Source: Phoronis australis (Eukaryota; Phoronida; Phoronidae). Taken from it: 64,000 bases of DNA. The notes below the pieces were generated by a model that searched no databases, was not told where the DNA came from, and saw only the letters and a list, made by a program, of their open reading frames with translations. The translations under genes were made by a program, and so were the position numbers. The DNA lies in assembly GCA_002633005.1 (NCBI GenBank), contig NMRA01000287.1:62001-126000 (forward strand), written 5' to 3'. How positions within the stretch are numbered: position 1 is the stretch's first letter; each line of letters begins with the position of its first letter. Shown here piece by piece: positions 22,799 through 32,949 of this stretch.

Positions 22799-24874
22799 AC
22801 ATAAAACGATTTTTGTCGAACATTGAAAGTTTTTACTGAAATACGGACTGTTCTACAGAGTGTCTCAAAAATGTACTCAAATGACAATAAATGCATTGTT
22901 CCTTGACAAAATTAATGATTTATATTCAAAAACAGGAGATCGAAAACGATTTAAGTCTCTAATTATTCAGTGACGTAGGATTATTGTTGTTTAAATTCTC
23001 AGATGTCTGATCACTAAGCCTTAAATACAAGCGAACATTTCAAATATTTTTTGTGACTATTTTAATAGTTTTTGAACAATAATTAGAACTCTACAACCTT
23101 GAAATATCAAAAATATCTTAGAAAATGTTTTCGAAAAAGTGCTCTCAAACCTAACTTTTTGCGAGTATAAATTGTTGAGATACATTCGAAACAGTTTTTA
23201 TGACACGTGTTGGCAAGAAATAAGCAAAATTACCGGAACCGATAGGCCAAAATTACGGATCTGAGAAAAACGAGAGTGATCCGGATTTTTTTCATAAACC
23301 AGTCCACTTTTCTGCAGTAATTCGCCGAAAGATCTGTGATTGAAGAGGAAACCATGCATTGCATGTTTGTGACCGGATTTCAATCATTTTCTTGTAAAAA
23401 AAAATAATTTGCCGATTAATACTGTATAACCGGTGGTTGATATTCGAGAATCAGCTTGTGTATTTATAGAATCGTGGTTCAGACGCAAAATAGAATACGA
23501 GATGCGTTGATTAAAAAAATCGTACAGGAAATATTGTCTCATGGTTTGCGAAACTGGAAAGCAATAATCAGGGGTTGGAAACTAGATGCAAGAAAATGTC
23601 GTCAGAAATCTGACGAACGATTAATAGCTTATCAGAAAGTTGATAGTGAATTGAGCATCACGAAAACTTTGCTTCACAAGCACGCGGTTTTAGTTTCATT
23701 TTTACTTGATAATAATACATGCTTCAATTGAAGTAAAATCGTAAACCGAACGGTAATGTTATTCATGTCAAAGAGCGGAACAGAAGGGGACTAGAACACA
23801 GAGCTGTCATAGTGACACGGTGTTTGTGATACGGTGTATTAACTCTTCACCGTGCAAGGTATTCACCAGCTTCATCATCATCGGTGCCGCGCCTACATGT
23901 CCTTAGAGGCACAATTGACTTGGACAGACCGAGCATTATGACAACTGGAGTTGGTTGGCTTTAACTGCTGCTTGACGGTCCTCAAAATTTGCTACTTTGA
24001 CCAGTGATATCAAACCTTCTTTATCATTATCTGCAATGTCGGAGGATACTTAATTTCATATCTTAGTGGATTGTTCGTAGTCAAATTTAAGGCCATCAGT
24101 ATAGCAGACGGGGTGTTGGGCAGTGAGATTGAAACACTTGCCATGAGCAACCAACTCTCCTCCTGACCCCGCCAATTACCAACATTTTAACTCAACAAGG
24201 TGTCCATTTGCCCCTCCGGTTGTCAGTGAACCCATATAAGCATGTTACCCCACAACTCGACTGTACTGTCCCATCGCACAAAATCAGATAGCCCTAAGAG
24301 TTATATATTGATAGCACATTGAAACAGGGGTCGCACTTGATACGTCGACAACTCAAAAGCCCTGATAATACTTCATGGCCCTAACTTGAAATGAAACTGC
24401 ATGTAGTCCCATGAATACGGCTTCTGTAGGCTCAGCCGTACATGATCGCACTGTAAAGTTTCTGGCAACAGAAATTACGGACTTTTGAATTGTTTGCTGA
24501 GTCCTCATGATGGCTCATGAAACTTTGCAGGAGATGTGAAATAAATTGTACTTCACGCAGCCACATTAGCCAGCTGAAGTGCCGTCCACACAGCCGGTCT
24601 TGCCCCCGAACAAGTTACTCCTGGAACGAGTTGTCGGTAGGTTTGAGGGCTGTTTGCACGCTATTAAACTAGCACAACTTGCACCACTAAAGACAACTTA
24701 TTCCTCCTTATCGAGGTTGGTTAACACGTTCTAGGGTAACTAGCCCCTCTTGTAATCACCGTTTTGGTCGCAATAGTGGGCTAGGGCGGAAATTATTATT
24801 AGTTGCGGTTAGATGTATACGAGTTTTCTTTTGTGCGCCGTATTCACATCATTGTCACACACAGAGCGACAACT
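22799..24874. other. 2.08-kb block present in only one duplicate
   Basis: In B1 it lies between AATAACTAAGT and GCCGCCTAACAC. In B2 these flanks join directly at 28135/28136. I see no terminal inverted repeats and no convincing target duplication. A 91-codon plus frame (23456-23731) is unidentified. Either an insertion in one haplotype or a deletion in the other. Confidence 0.8.
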
Positions 24875-24900
24875 GCCGCCTAACACTAGTTATCGGAAGA

Positions 24901-24956
24901 GTGTGTGTTTGTGTGTGTGTATGTGTTTGTGAGCGTGTGCGTGTGCGTGTGCTTGT
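24901..24956. repeat. TG/GTGTGC microsatellite
   Basis: Imperfect GT-rich run in duplicate B1, matching a longer and purer run in B2 at 28158-28252, so repeat length differs between the copies. Confidence 0.85.
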
Positions 24957-25175
24957 GTTAAGACATGGTTAATTTTCGACGACGACTTCCAGCTTATGAA
25001 GCCAATGTCAAAATTTGCTTTCAGAGTTTGATTCTGTATAACAACAAAGCCGTCTCACTATCGCTCTAACTTGGGATTGTTAAACAAAGCTGTTGACGTC
25101 ACGCAACAAAGTTCCTGTGGATAAGATAATTAAGAGTATTATGAGACCCTGCCCAGATGTGGAAATGTAATCGGN

Positions 25176-28100
25176 AGCATGTGAAAACACACAAAACAAA
25201 TAGGGAAACGCGACGAAAAACGACAAACAACTTCAAAGACTCCAGTGTATTGAGGTGCATTACAAGCATTGAATAGGCCCCTATTTGACGTAAAGTACTG
25301 GTATGTCCTTGTTGAACACAATGGTATGTATAGTGATGCCGAGTCTTTTCACACTGCTGCTACCAAAGATCACGTGCAGTGTTCTACAAGCCTTCATTTC
25401 ATCAGTCATTGCAGTCAACCAAGCAACGCTAGGACAACACCGCTCAAGACATCATTGGTGATTTCCAGGGGTATTAACCAAAAAGTTAATTTAACACAAT
25501 TTATTTTAAACAAAGTTCAGCTGTATCCATTGACAACTTGAAAACGTGAAAACAAAAAAATCTAATGACGTAGGTCGGGAGATCACATAGCCCGCTTCAT
25601 GCAGTGTTATACCCCAGCACCACATCACGATACTTACAGAACACGGATCAGGATTTGCGGCAAATCACTTCCGCCACAACTTTCTTACACGGTCGCTATA
25701 TGTTGTGTTTCTAACTAAACTGGCCAAACAATCACAGAAATAAGGAATTCACCTGAAACTAGACATGCTTCAAACTACACAGAACATGTTTAGGTCATTC
25801 GGGCCATACCAGACTTACATAATACTGCATAACTGAAGAGTGAATACCTACAGATAATCCATGAAGGACTAGACACACTTCAGCAACAAATATCCGCTTA
25901 AGACAACGACAAATAAAAGTGCATTATTCTCAAATCGAGAACCTATTTCTTACAGAAGAGATAGGATGACGCAAAACAGGCTTCGTTCGGAAGGCTTCAT
26001 GAATAACTTAAAAACAACCTAAGAAGCCTTGAGCTGGCAAGAGTACGAGCCCAAGTGACATGCTGCATGCCAACGCTTAGCCATTCTCGTTACCAACAAT
26101 TCCACAGCGTTCTCAGCGTATCATTCTAGAAATTGGCGTTCACCGAGCAGCCGAAGTCAGTAACAACAACCAGAGATGTAACTAAACAACGAGTGTGGAC
26201 AGCCTTAGGGTGCATGTTAGCTATTGCCAAAGATACTATATAAAATCTTTGCTATTGCTAGAAAGAGTGACACCTACTGGTACAGTACTCGTTATTAGCA
26301 GCAGGATCGTACTTTTAGAGCGTTCGGGTTAGGCCTACAACTGGGCTTAGGGTAATGGTTAAGCACAGCCGCGCATGAGACTTCTGAAATTGTCTCACAA
26401 ACTGTCACTGCTAAGTTTCTATGGTAACCATTAAGACGAGCATTATAGATGCTAGTTTAGTAGCTTTATGTGTTATTGGTTAGAATACCGAAGTTGCACG
26501 TGCGGGTGTATATACTGGACTTGTTTCCACGTTTAACTATGTGAGTGTAAACTTTATGAGAATGTAATCTAAACTATTCATCTTGCGGATGGGGAACGTT
26601 TCACTCTCATTCCTTCCACAATAACATAACAAACAATGAGATTCGAAGTAAACGTTATACATAAGCCACGATTTTGCGTCATGAAGAATTTCACATCAAC
26701 AGCTATAAAGAATATAGAGGGGAGAAATGGTAAAAATGATTGGAACAGGGGCGCAATCTCCCACCAGTTTCTACGACCCTTGACTGAATTCATATACAGT
26801 ACAGCTTACATTGGAGAGACAGCAGAATGTCTGTTGGTTTATTCAGCTGCCCGAGTTGAGTTGGAACAGTTTCCGACTATATATTATAATCAGCTTGCTC
26901 GCGAACGCTGGCTAGGTTCCCGCATATCTCAACATGTTCAATATGGAAGACTCAAATAACAAAGACAAATTTAGCACTCACTTTCTGGAACTGATAGGCT
27001 CAGCGGGTGAGAACTGTTGGCCTGCTGAAACGATTATTACTGGAATTAACGTATCAAATATCACAAACCTGCTCGCCCGTGCAGGCCAGAGAGCTATTGT
27101 CAGTAAATCGACACTTAGAGAGAGTGACTACCGTCCTTAGGTGGCCCCAGTAGAGACGGTGAAGCTCCAATACGCCTTAAGCTTTTCGTCGAATTATGCC
27201 TAATTAAAACATAAAAGTCACGTTAATATAAGTACCTTTTTCGCAAAAAGGGGTACCTTAGGAGGCCGTCGATGTCTTTAAGTCATTCCAACTCGAACAA
27301 ATACTGCAGTAATAAAACCTTTCCTTCGAACAGTCCTTCGTTCAGTTGCCCAAATCGGCAACTGGCCATTCTTTACAATGAGCGCGCTCTTATTTTCAAC
27401 GGGTTCGCCAGGATCCAGCCGTGGCCAGCTAGAGGCGGTGGTCTGTCTAATCGACTTTCAAACCCAGCGCCATAGTCCACCACAGAGTGGCAAAACAAGA
27501 AAATCTCCAAAATGCATGTCTTAACCACTTACCTGAAGACCCACTACCGATGCTGTATCTAATTAGGAACACGGATCCAGGAACACTTCCTCAGAACAGG
27601 TGAAACTGATTTACTACGCTACCACACCGACCCTTGTACGTTTGAATTCTCTCAGAGTGACCGCACCTTCAACACAACGGGTTAATGTCGGTCCAGGAAC
27701 CACAGAATGTTAGAGAAACGAGGATGGTAGCACTAAGTTCCATACAATTTAAAAACAGGTTAGGCGGGTGGTTTGAGGAGTGTGTTGAAAAGAATTGCCG
27801 ATAAACTGATTTACTTGTGTTTTTGAATGAGAAAAGCCTAGTTTTTTAGCCTTGACCTACTTTCGATGCAAAATGGTGGCTGTCATTTGCTTTCAACCCC
27901 TGCCGCTTGCGGAGAAACCGCCGGGTGCGATTTCAGGTGTCTGTCAAACAGATCAAAATTGCCAAAAAAGTAGCTGGTTGTTTGTTTCGGATTTGCATGG
28001 GTTTATGTATCTAAACTGATTCATAGATGTTTTTGACAATAGGAAGACGGTATAATGCTTCAATGAACTTAGTTGCAGGCTGAAGTTGGAAAAATCTGTA

Positions 28101-28187
28101 TCATCCGTTCTCCAAATAACTAAGTGCCGCCTTACACTAGTTATCGGAAGAGTGCCGTGTGTTTGTGTGTTTGTTTGTTTGTTTGTT

Positions 28188-28239
<52 letters not shown>

Positions 28240-28484
28240 CGTGTGCTTGTGTTAAGACATGGTTAATTCTCGACGACGACTTCCAGCTTATGAAGCCTAT
28301 GTCAAAATTTGCTTTCAGAGAGTCTGATTGCATAAGACGTATTCTGTATAACAACAAAGCCATCTCACTATCGCTCTAACTTGGGATTGTTCAACAAAGC
28401 TGTTGACGTCACGCAACAAACTTCCTGTGGATAAGATAATTAAGAGTATTATGAGACCCTGCCCAGATGTGGAAATGTAATCGG
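25176..28484. repeat. tandem duplicate B2
   Basis: Second copy of the 19876 block, shorter by about 2 kb mainly because the 22799-24874 block is absent. A small extra stretch near 26228-26262 is present only here. The sequence then continues uninterrupted beyond 28484. Confidence 0.9.
28158..28252. repeat. TTTG and TG microsatellite
   Basis: Several TTTG units followed by about 20 TG units. Open frames translating as alternating Cys-Val or Thr-His here are artefacts. Confidence 0.95.
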
Positions 28485-28629
28485 CAATCTCAATGCACTG
28501 TTTCTTAGTTTGTAGTAGTCGCATGCGAACGGTGCGTTTGGAGTGAAAACTGCAGAATTTGGGAATTTTGGCTCGCATTTAAGTCGGCCGCGGGTTGCAT
28601 TTGTGCCGAAGTCTTAAAAGTTGGGAAAT

Positions 28630-28784
28630 CAGGGGCGGATCCAGGATTTTTTTAGGGGGGCAGGGCATAGTATTAACCAAGATTTTGCTCGTCAGACATT
28701 CGCAACCCCAAATTGCCAAATGGATTCTGGTAGAGTTTTAGGGGAGCCATGGCCCCCTTGGCCCCCCCTTCTAAATCCGCCACA
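28630..28784. mobile_element. short hAT-like MITE
   Basis: The left end CAGGGGCGGATCCAGGAT is mirrored by CTAAATCCGCCACA on the right. The inner flanks are G-rich then C-rich. GGAAAT is present on both sides (28624-28629 and 28785-28790), compatible with an imperfect target duplication. CAGnGGCGGAT ends are common in small hAT derivatives of invertebrates and fish. A related element is at 40639. Confidence 0.6.
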
Positions 28785-28840
28785 GGAAATTCCCTTTAGA
28801 ATTAGCTTGATGGGACTTTGAGCATGCTTTTTATACTCAT

Positions 28841-29140
28841 TTGACCAGCATTTTGTTTATAGTTTCAGGTTTTGTACACTTCGTGGACGGGAAACCCCAA
28901 ATCGGCAAAATTGTTGAGAGCAAGCGCCACGCGAATCCTGCTTCCTGGACCACTTCAAATGGTCATTTCACTATGAATGATGACGTAAACACAGTCTGTC
29001 AGGAGCATTTGCTGCGTCTTGCAAAATTTACCAGGATAAAAACACGGCGCGCTGCTGACTCGCATGTCTTTTGTACCGTGCTGGGCGGTCAGTGTGGGCC
29101 TATAATAGTGATTGAGTGCATAAACCGCTGTGTGTTGTGA
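28841..29140 (+). CDS. unidentified 99-codon open frame
   Basis: An open frame with moderately polar composition, beginning MTSILFIVSGFVHFVDGKPQ. I do not recognise it. A possible acceptor (ATAGTTTCAG) ends at 28868 inside it, so an exon could start there. A downstream stretch 29321-29419 also has acceptor- and donor-like borders (CATTTCAG and GAG|GTATGC), with AATAAA at about 29484. This could be a decayed element or a small gene. Confidence 0.15.
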   Translation: MTSILFIVSGFVHFVDGKPQIGKIVESKRHANPASWTTSNGHFTMNDDVNTVCQEHLLRLAKFTRIKTRRAADSHVFCTVLGGQCGPIIVIECINRCVL

Positions 29141-29701
29141 GTTTTCTACCTTGTTTAGCGGTCCGTCAGTGAGCCGTGTTGGCCGCTGAACAAAAGTTCT
29201 TCAGGTGCGAAGTTGTGTTAGTACAAAGGACCAGCGTTATGTGTATGGATACTGTGTTGATCGGGTAGCCTCCTGAATGAATCATTCATCATGTGTCCAT
29301 CATTTTGACCCATTTCAGTGGAGCTGAAGTGGAGCGTGTTCCGTGGAGACGAGATGTGAAGCGTGTGATCTCAGTAGCGACCTACCTTGGGCTACTGTGT
29401 ACGCAGCTACACCACGAGGTATGCAAAACCAAAAAAAGGAAGCGTAGCCGAAGCCAAAGACTTCACGAACCTTGCACAAAGTTCAATAAAACCGATTCCA
29501 TAGTGACTTTTACTATTACCGTATGATTTTGTTCTTGTTTTGTTTACTTTTGGTGTTTTTACTCAATATTATGTTCTCCTTAAGCAAGTAATTGTTTTAT
29601 AGTTAAAAGCCTGAATATAATGATACGCTTTCTGTGCAAAATATTTTTATACCACAATATTAGCGTCAAATGGCAAACACAACCGTTTAATAACCCATTT
29701 A

Positions 29702-29723
29702 GTTATCTCACTAGTGAGATAAC
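29702..29723. repeat. perfect 22-bp palindrome
   Basis: GTTATCTCACT followed at once by its exact reverse complement AGTGAGATAAC. It directly precedes the tRNA-like sequence on its downstream side. Confidence 0.85.
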
Positions 29724-29744
29724 ATTTTGTCGGGAAACCGAGGC

Positions 29745-29812
29745 TGGATTCGAACCCGGGACTCAAGGGTTTCGTGTCGCCGACTTTACCACTACACCAC
29801 TCAGAGGCTGAC
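29745..29812 (-). mobile_element. tRNA-like SINE head
   Basis: Minus strand shows an A-box-like TGGTGTAGTGGTAAAGT and a B box GGGTTCGAATCC about 30 bases apart. Stem pairing is imperfect, so I read it as a SINE or tRNA pseudogene, not an active tRNA. It differs from the SINE at 14.4 kb but shares the words ACTCAAGGGTTT next to the B box. Confidence 0.5.
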
Positions 29813-29847
29813 GTCATCGAACGTGGAAATGGACTACTCAGTTAAAT

Positions 29848-30060
29848 GAGCCTCGCTGGTTCCCTGCGTGCTTAGCCCAGGCAGCACGCAGGTATTACGC
29901 AGTGGCGCACGCGCTTTAGCATTGGTCGACGTAATTGGTTAGCTTTACAACACCGTGAAAAAATGGCGGACTGTTAGCCTTGTCATGCAAGCGGCGTCGC
30001 AGCAAATGTTTCGTTTCTGCAGTGATGTTTAATAGCCGCGTGCTTGAAGCACATACATGT
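29848..30060. repeat. solo arm of the 8-bp-TSD inverted-repeat element
   Basis: Starting CTCGCTGGTTCCCTGCGTG and running through TTTCGTTTCTGCAGT and AGCCGCGTGCTTGAAGCAC, this matches, in reverse complement, the right half of the element at 59958-60532 (60532 back to about 60310). The other half is absent. Confidence 0.7.
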
Positions 30061-30403
30061 ACAATAAACACATATCTGGCCGATTTAACAGGTCAGTGTT
30101 TAGGAACAATGACTAGTGTAATACGTAAGGTTTCTTGATTACTTAGTCAAGAAATCGCTGATTGTATGGAACCGTACCTGAAGAATCTCCCTTGATGAGT
30201 AATAATAACAAAAGGAAAATAAGCATGCAGCTGGAAATTCTCGGTGCAAACTCTCGCCGCTAATCTCGGAGTTGCAAGCTCTAATAACAGAATACATAGC
30301 TCACGTGCTGGAGTTGGCAATCCAGGGCTAGAGTTGTGTGGTACGGAGAACCAATAAAAACAAAGACATCCAAATTCACAGTAGGTGCCGACCTTGCCCA
30401 CAG

Positions 30404-30463
30404 CCTCGTCCCCAAGCCTCAAGATGGCGCTGAAGGGCGTCATCTTGAGGCTGGGGAACGAGG
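30404..30463. repeat. near-perfect hairpin, ~23-bp stem
   Basis: CCTCGTCCCCAAGCCTCAAG and its reverse complement flank a loop of about 14 bp. It is probably a collapsed inverted-repeat element. The minus and plus open frames through it are shadows. Confidence 0.8.
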
Positions 30464-30948
30464 CGCAGAGGCTGACGTTGTCCACTTTGTCTCAATCTGG
30501 TTCCCAGTTCTCACACGTCTGAGATAGCGTTTGAGGCAATCTAGAGGGTCTGTACAGGAGACAAAGTGTGTGAGAGAGTTGCCTGAATTTCCTGCAGAAT
30601 CATTGGCGGATCTACGATGCCGTAATGGGTGCCACCTCACAATTTGTGTATGAAAATGTCCTCGAGCACCCCCATTTTTAGGCTGGGTGCGCGTTTGGAT
30701 ATGTACTTAACTAGAAGCTGCGAGCTCAGCGATATTACGCTGACTTCAAAAACTTTGAAGTTTAATACTATTCAATGAATTCTTGAAGGAAGTAGTAATT
30801 TTGAAGATTAAATTATAACTTTCAGACTTCCACTTTTCAGAATTTACCCGGCGATATGCTAGTAACGAAGTGAATAGTCAACGTTGGAATGGAGAGTTCT
30901 CTAACTAAACTGCAGGGGGTGCTCTTATACGCTGTGAAATGTAACAAT

Positions 30949-31095
30949 TTTGTAAAATGTAACAACTGTTACATTTTACAAAGTTGTCACAGTTTACGTT
31001 GCAAGGGCTCTCCTAAAATGTAACTAGTTGTTATATTTTACGTAATTGTTACATTTTATGTCGAATGCACATGCGAGAAATCTACCATTGTTATA
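30949..31095. repeat. palindromic TGTAACA/TGTTACA cluster
   Basis: At 30949-30982 a 16-bp arm TTTGTAAAATGTAACA is mirrored around AC. Further copies of AAAATGTAAC and GTTACATTTTA occur to 31095 in alternating orientation. Confidence 0.75.
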
Positions 31096-31435
31096 TTTTA
31101 CGAAACCATCACGAACAAGTGGTTTCTGACACGGCCGGGGATGCTTAAGTATTTTGTACAAGTGTTGCCGCCCGAGAATTTGGATACCTACCCATTTAGA
31201 GAGTGTGCTAGGACAAATAAGTGACCCATTTAAAGAGTAATTTTGTGTTAAACTTCACATTTTTGCACAGTTCTGTTCCAGAAATTCAGAAAAAGCACCC
31301 TTTTAGATAGCATTTTGTCGAAAATGGCACCATTTCGAATTATATTGTTTGTTGTAAAAACACCCTTTTTGCAGTATTTTTGTATACATCCTCTATAGGA
31401 ATACCCCGAGCTGACACGGCATGGATTTGGCTACC

Positions 31436-31520
31436 ATTATCATTATCATTATTACTATTACTATTACTGTTATCATTATCAGTTCCAGTACCATTGTCAT
31501 TATCATTATCATTAACAGTA
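31436..31520. repeat. ATTATC/ATTACT simple repeat
   Basis: Imperfect hexamer and trinucleotide run. The Asp-Asn-rich minus frame across it is an artefact. Confidence 0.9.
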
Positions 31521-31641
31521 TTGCGTTTATTTAACGAAAACATACACAATGCATGCTTAGCTAAGTGCTAATACATCACGGTCCTCAAAAATTTTAAAAT
31601 CATCTAATATTTGGCTCAACGTTTTCACCGGGCTTCCTAAA

Positions 31642-31779
31642 ATGGATAGCGAGTGTAGTTTCAAAAGGGTTTTAAAACTGTTAAAGGATGTTGTGAGAAA
31701 CGCCTTGACAGCTGTGCATCCAGATACTTTTTGGAAACGTCGGCAAGCAGTTGGCCTCGAAAGACTGAATTCAACCGCG
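31642..31779 (+). CDS. orphan first exon with HPD (J-like) motif
   Basis: From ATG 31642, 46 codons run into a good donor (GCG|GTACGT). The peptide reads MDSECSFKRV, then an amphipathic stretch LLKDVVRNALTAVHPDTFWK. A helix followed by HPD and an aromatic residue recalls the J-like N-terminal region of T-cell-activation-inhibitor (TCAIM) type mitochondrial proteins, where a helix and HPDFF occur; that comparison is from memory. No downstream exon was found, and a LINE fragment lies about 100 bp on. It may be a real exon with a long intron, or a relic. Confidence 0.3.
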
Positions 31780-31877
31780 GTACGTTTTGTATTTATTCCA
31801 TACGCTTCGAATTCTTAAATTTCTTATATTTTTTCGGCAGATTTTTAAATATTTCACACAGACTGTTCACGTGGCGG

Positions 31878-32900
31878 TGGTGGTAATAAACTTTATTTAC
31901 TGAGGACGAAGTACAATTGACATTAAAAACATGCTTCAGCTAAAGGCATGGTCTTCTCACAGCAATAATAAATCAAATAAAACAAGATTGATCAATAGAT
32001 AAAATTAAGTTACATTTAATTAAAATAAATGTTTTACAAATTGAATTTACAAACTGAATTAAAAATAAATAAATTGATTAAATAAATTAAATAAAAACTT
32101 TAAAACTTTCATATGGTATCTACAATTGCTACAATGAAGGGACGAAGGGAGAGACAAAATGAGCTATGATGACCACGTCCAAAGGTAACTGATGAGTTTG
32201 TGTCTGACGTCATCACAACCATCAGCCTCCTTTAGACTATATGGCACGTCGTTAAACTGTTGAATGGCCTGAATCAAAGGGACTTATTGTAAAACGACGT
32301 TCTCTGTCTAGACACAACAAAATTGAGGAAGAAAATCTTGTCCTAACTTGGTGGCTATTTCGAACAAGTAATAGGCTACGAGATAAATAAGTTGGTACTG
32401 ATTATTGTGAAAACACTTATGGATCAGGCACAAACTTCTATAATTATATAAAATATTCGTCAACAGGGAGCCACCCCAGTCTGTTAAACATAGGAGTTGA
32501 TGGAGTGTCAAAAGGCACACCTAGAACAAGTCTGGCCGCCTTCTTGTGAGCCTTCAATAGAGAGGAAACCAATTTTGCATTGCATCCTGACCACACCGTA
32601 CTACAATAAATGAAGAGAGGAAATACACAAGAGCTGAAATATTTCAAACGCGCTTCTTTGGGAAGAATGGTGATATACGCTGGAGAAGACCAAGACGTTG
32701 TCTAATTTTGGACACATTCCCACTAATAGGACTAGACCAGCTGCGGTTCTTGTAAACAGTGACACCAGTAACTTTTCACTGTCTACCTGTTTGAGTCGTA
32801 TACCCGAAATAGCCAGGTTAAGTTCAAGGTCACTTCTGCTGTGACGTTGCTCTGTGGCAATACTCATACATTTTGTTATCAACGCACCAGGGAGATCCAG
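31878..32900 (-). pseudogene. 5'-truncated LINE, C-terminal RT region and 3' UTR
   Basis: On the minus strand, pieces in different frames read from 32880 downwards: KCMSIATEQRH, then SDLELNLAISGIRLKQVDSE, then a block with YCSTVWSGCNAKLVSSLLKA and HKKAARLVLGV, then YNYRSLCLIHKCFHN. This is the usual layout of the thumb and C-terminus of a non-LTR reverse transcriptase (YxxxVW then K.Q.ra.R.i). A 3' UTR follows to AATAAAGTTTATTACCACCA near 31880. Frameshifts show it is dead. Confidence 0.75.
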
Positions 32901-32949
32901 TCGTCAAACGTCCACACTCGTGGTTTAACCAATCTTACCACAGAAATCA

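Larger units (their letters stand above)
19876..25174. repeat. tandem duplicate B1, ends at single N
   Basis: Starts AGCATGTGAAAACACACAAA (19876) and ends GGAAATGTAATCGG (25174). The same block restarts after the N at 25175. The copies are nearly identical with small indels and substitutions, except for a 2,076-bp stretch present only here. Open frames of 60-90 codons recur in both copies but lack family features. Confidence 0.9.

Noticed and set aside
27953-28379. His-Thr and Cys-Val repeat proteins (136 and 97 codons)
   Set aside because: They are translations of the TG microsatellite.
30600-30625. GGCGGATCTA motif resembling a hAT-like MITE end
   Set aside because: Only one short end-like motif without a mirrored partner nearby.
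31340-31549. Asp-Asn-rich minus-strand protein
   Set aside because: Produced by the ATTATC simple repeat.
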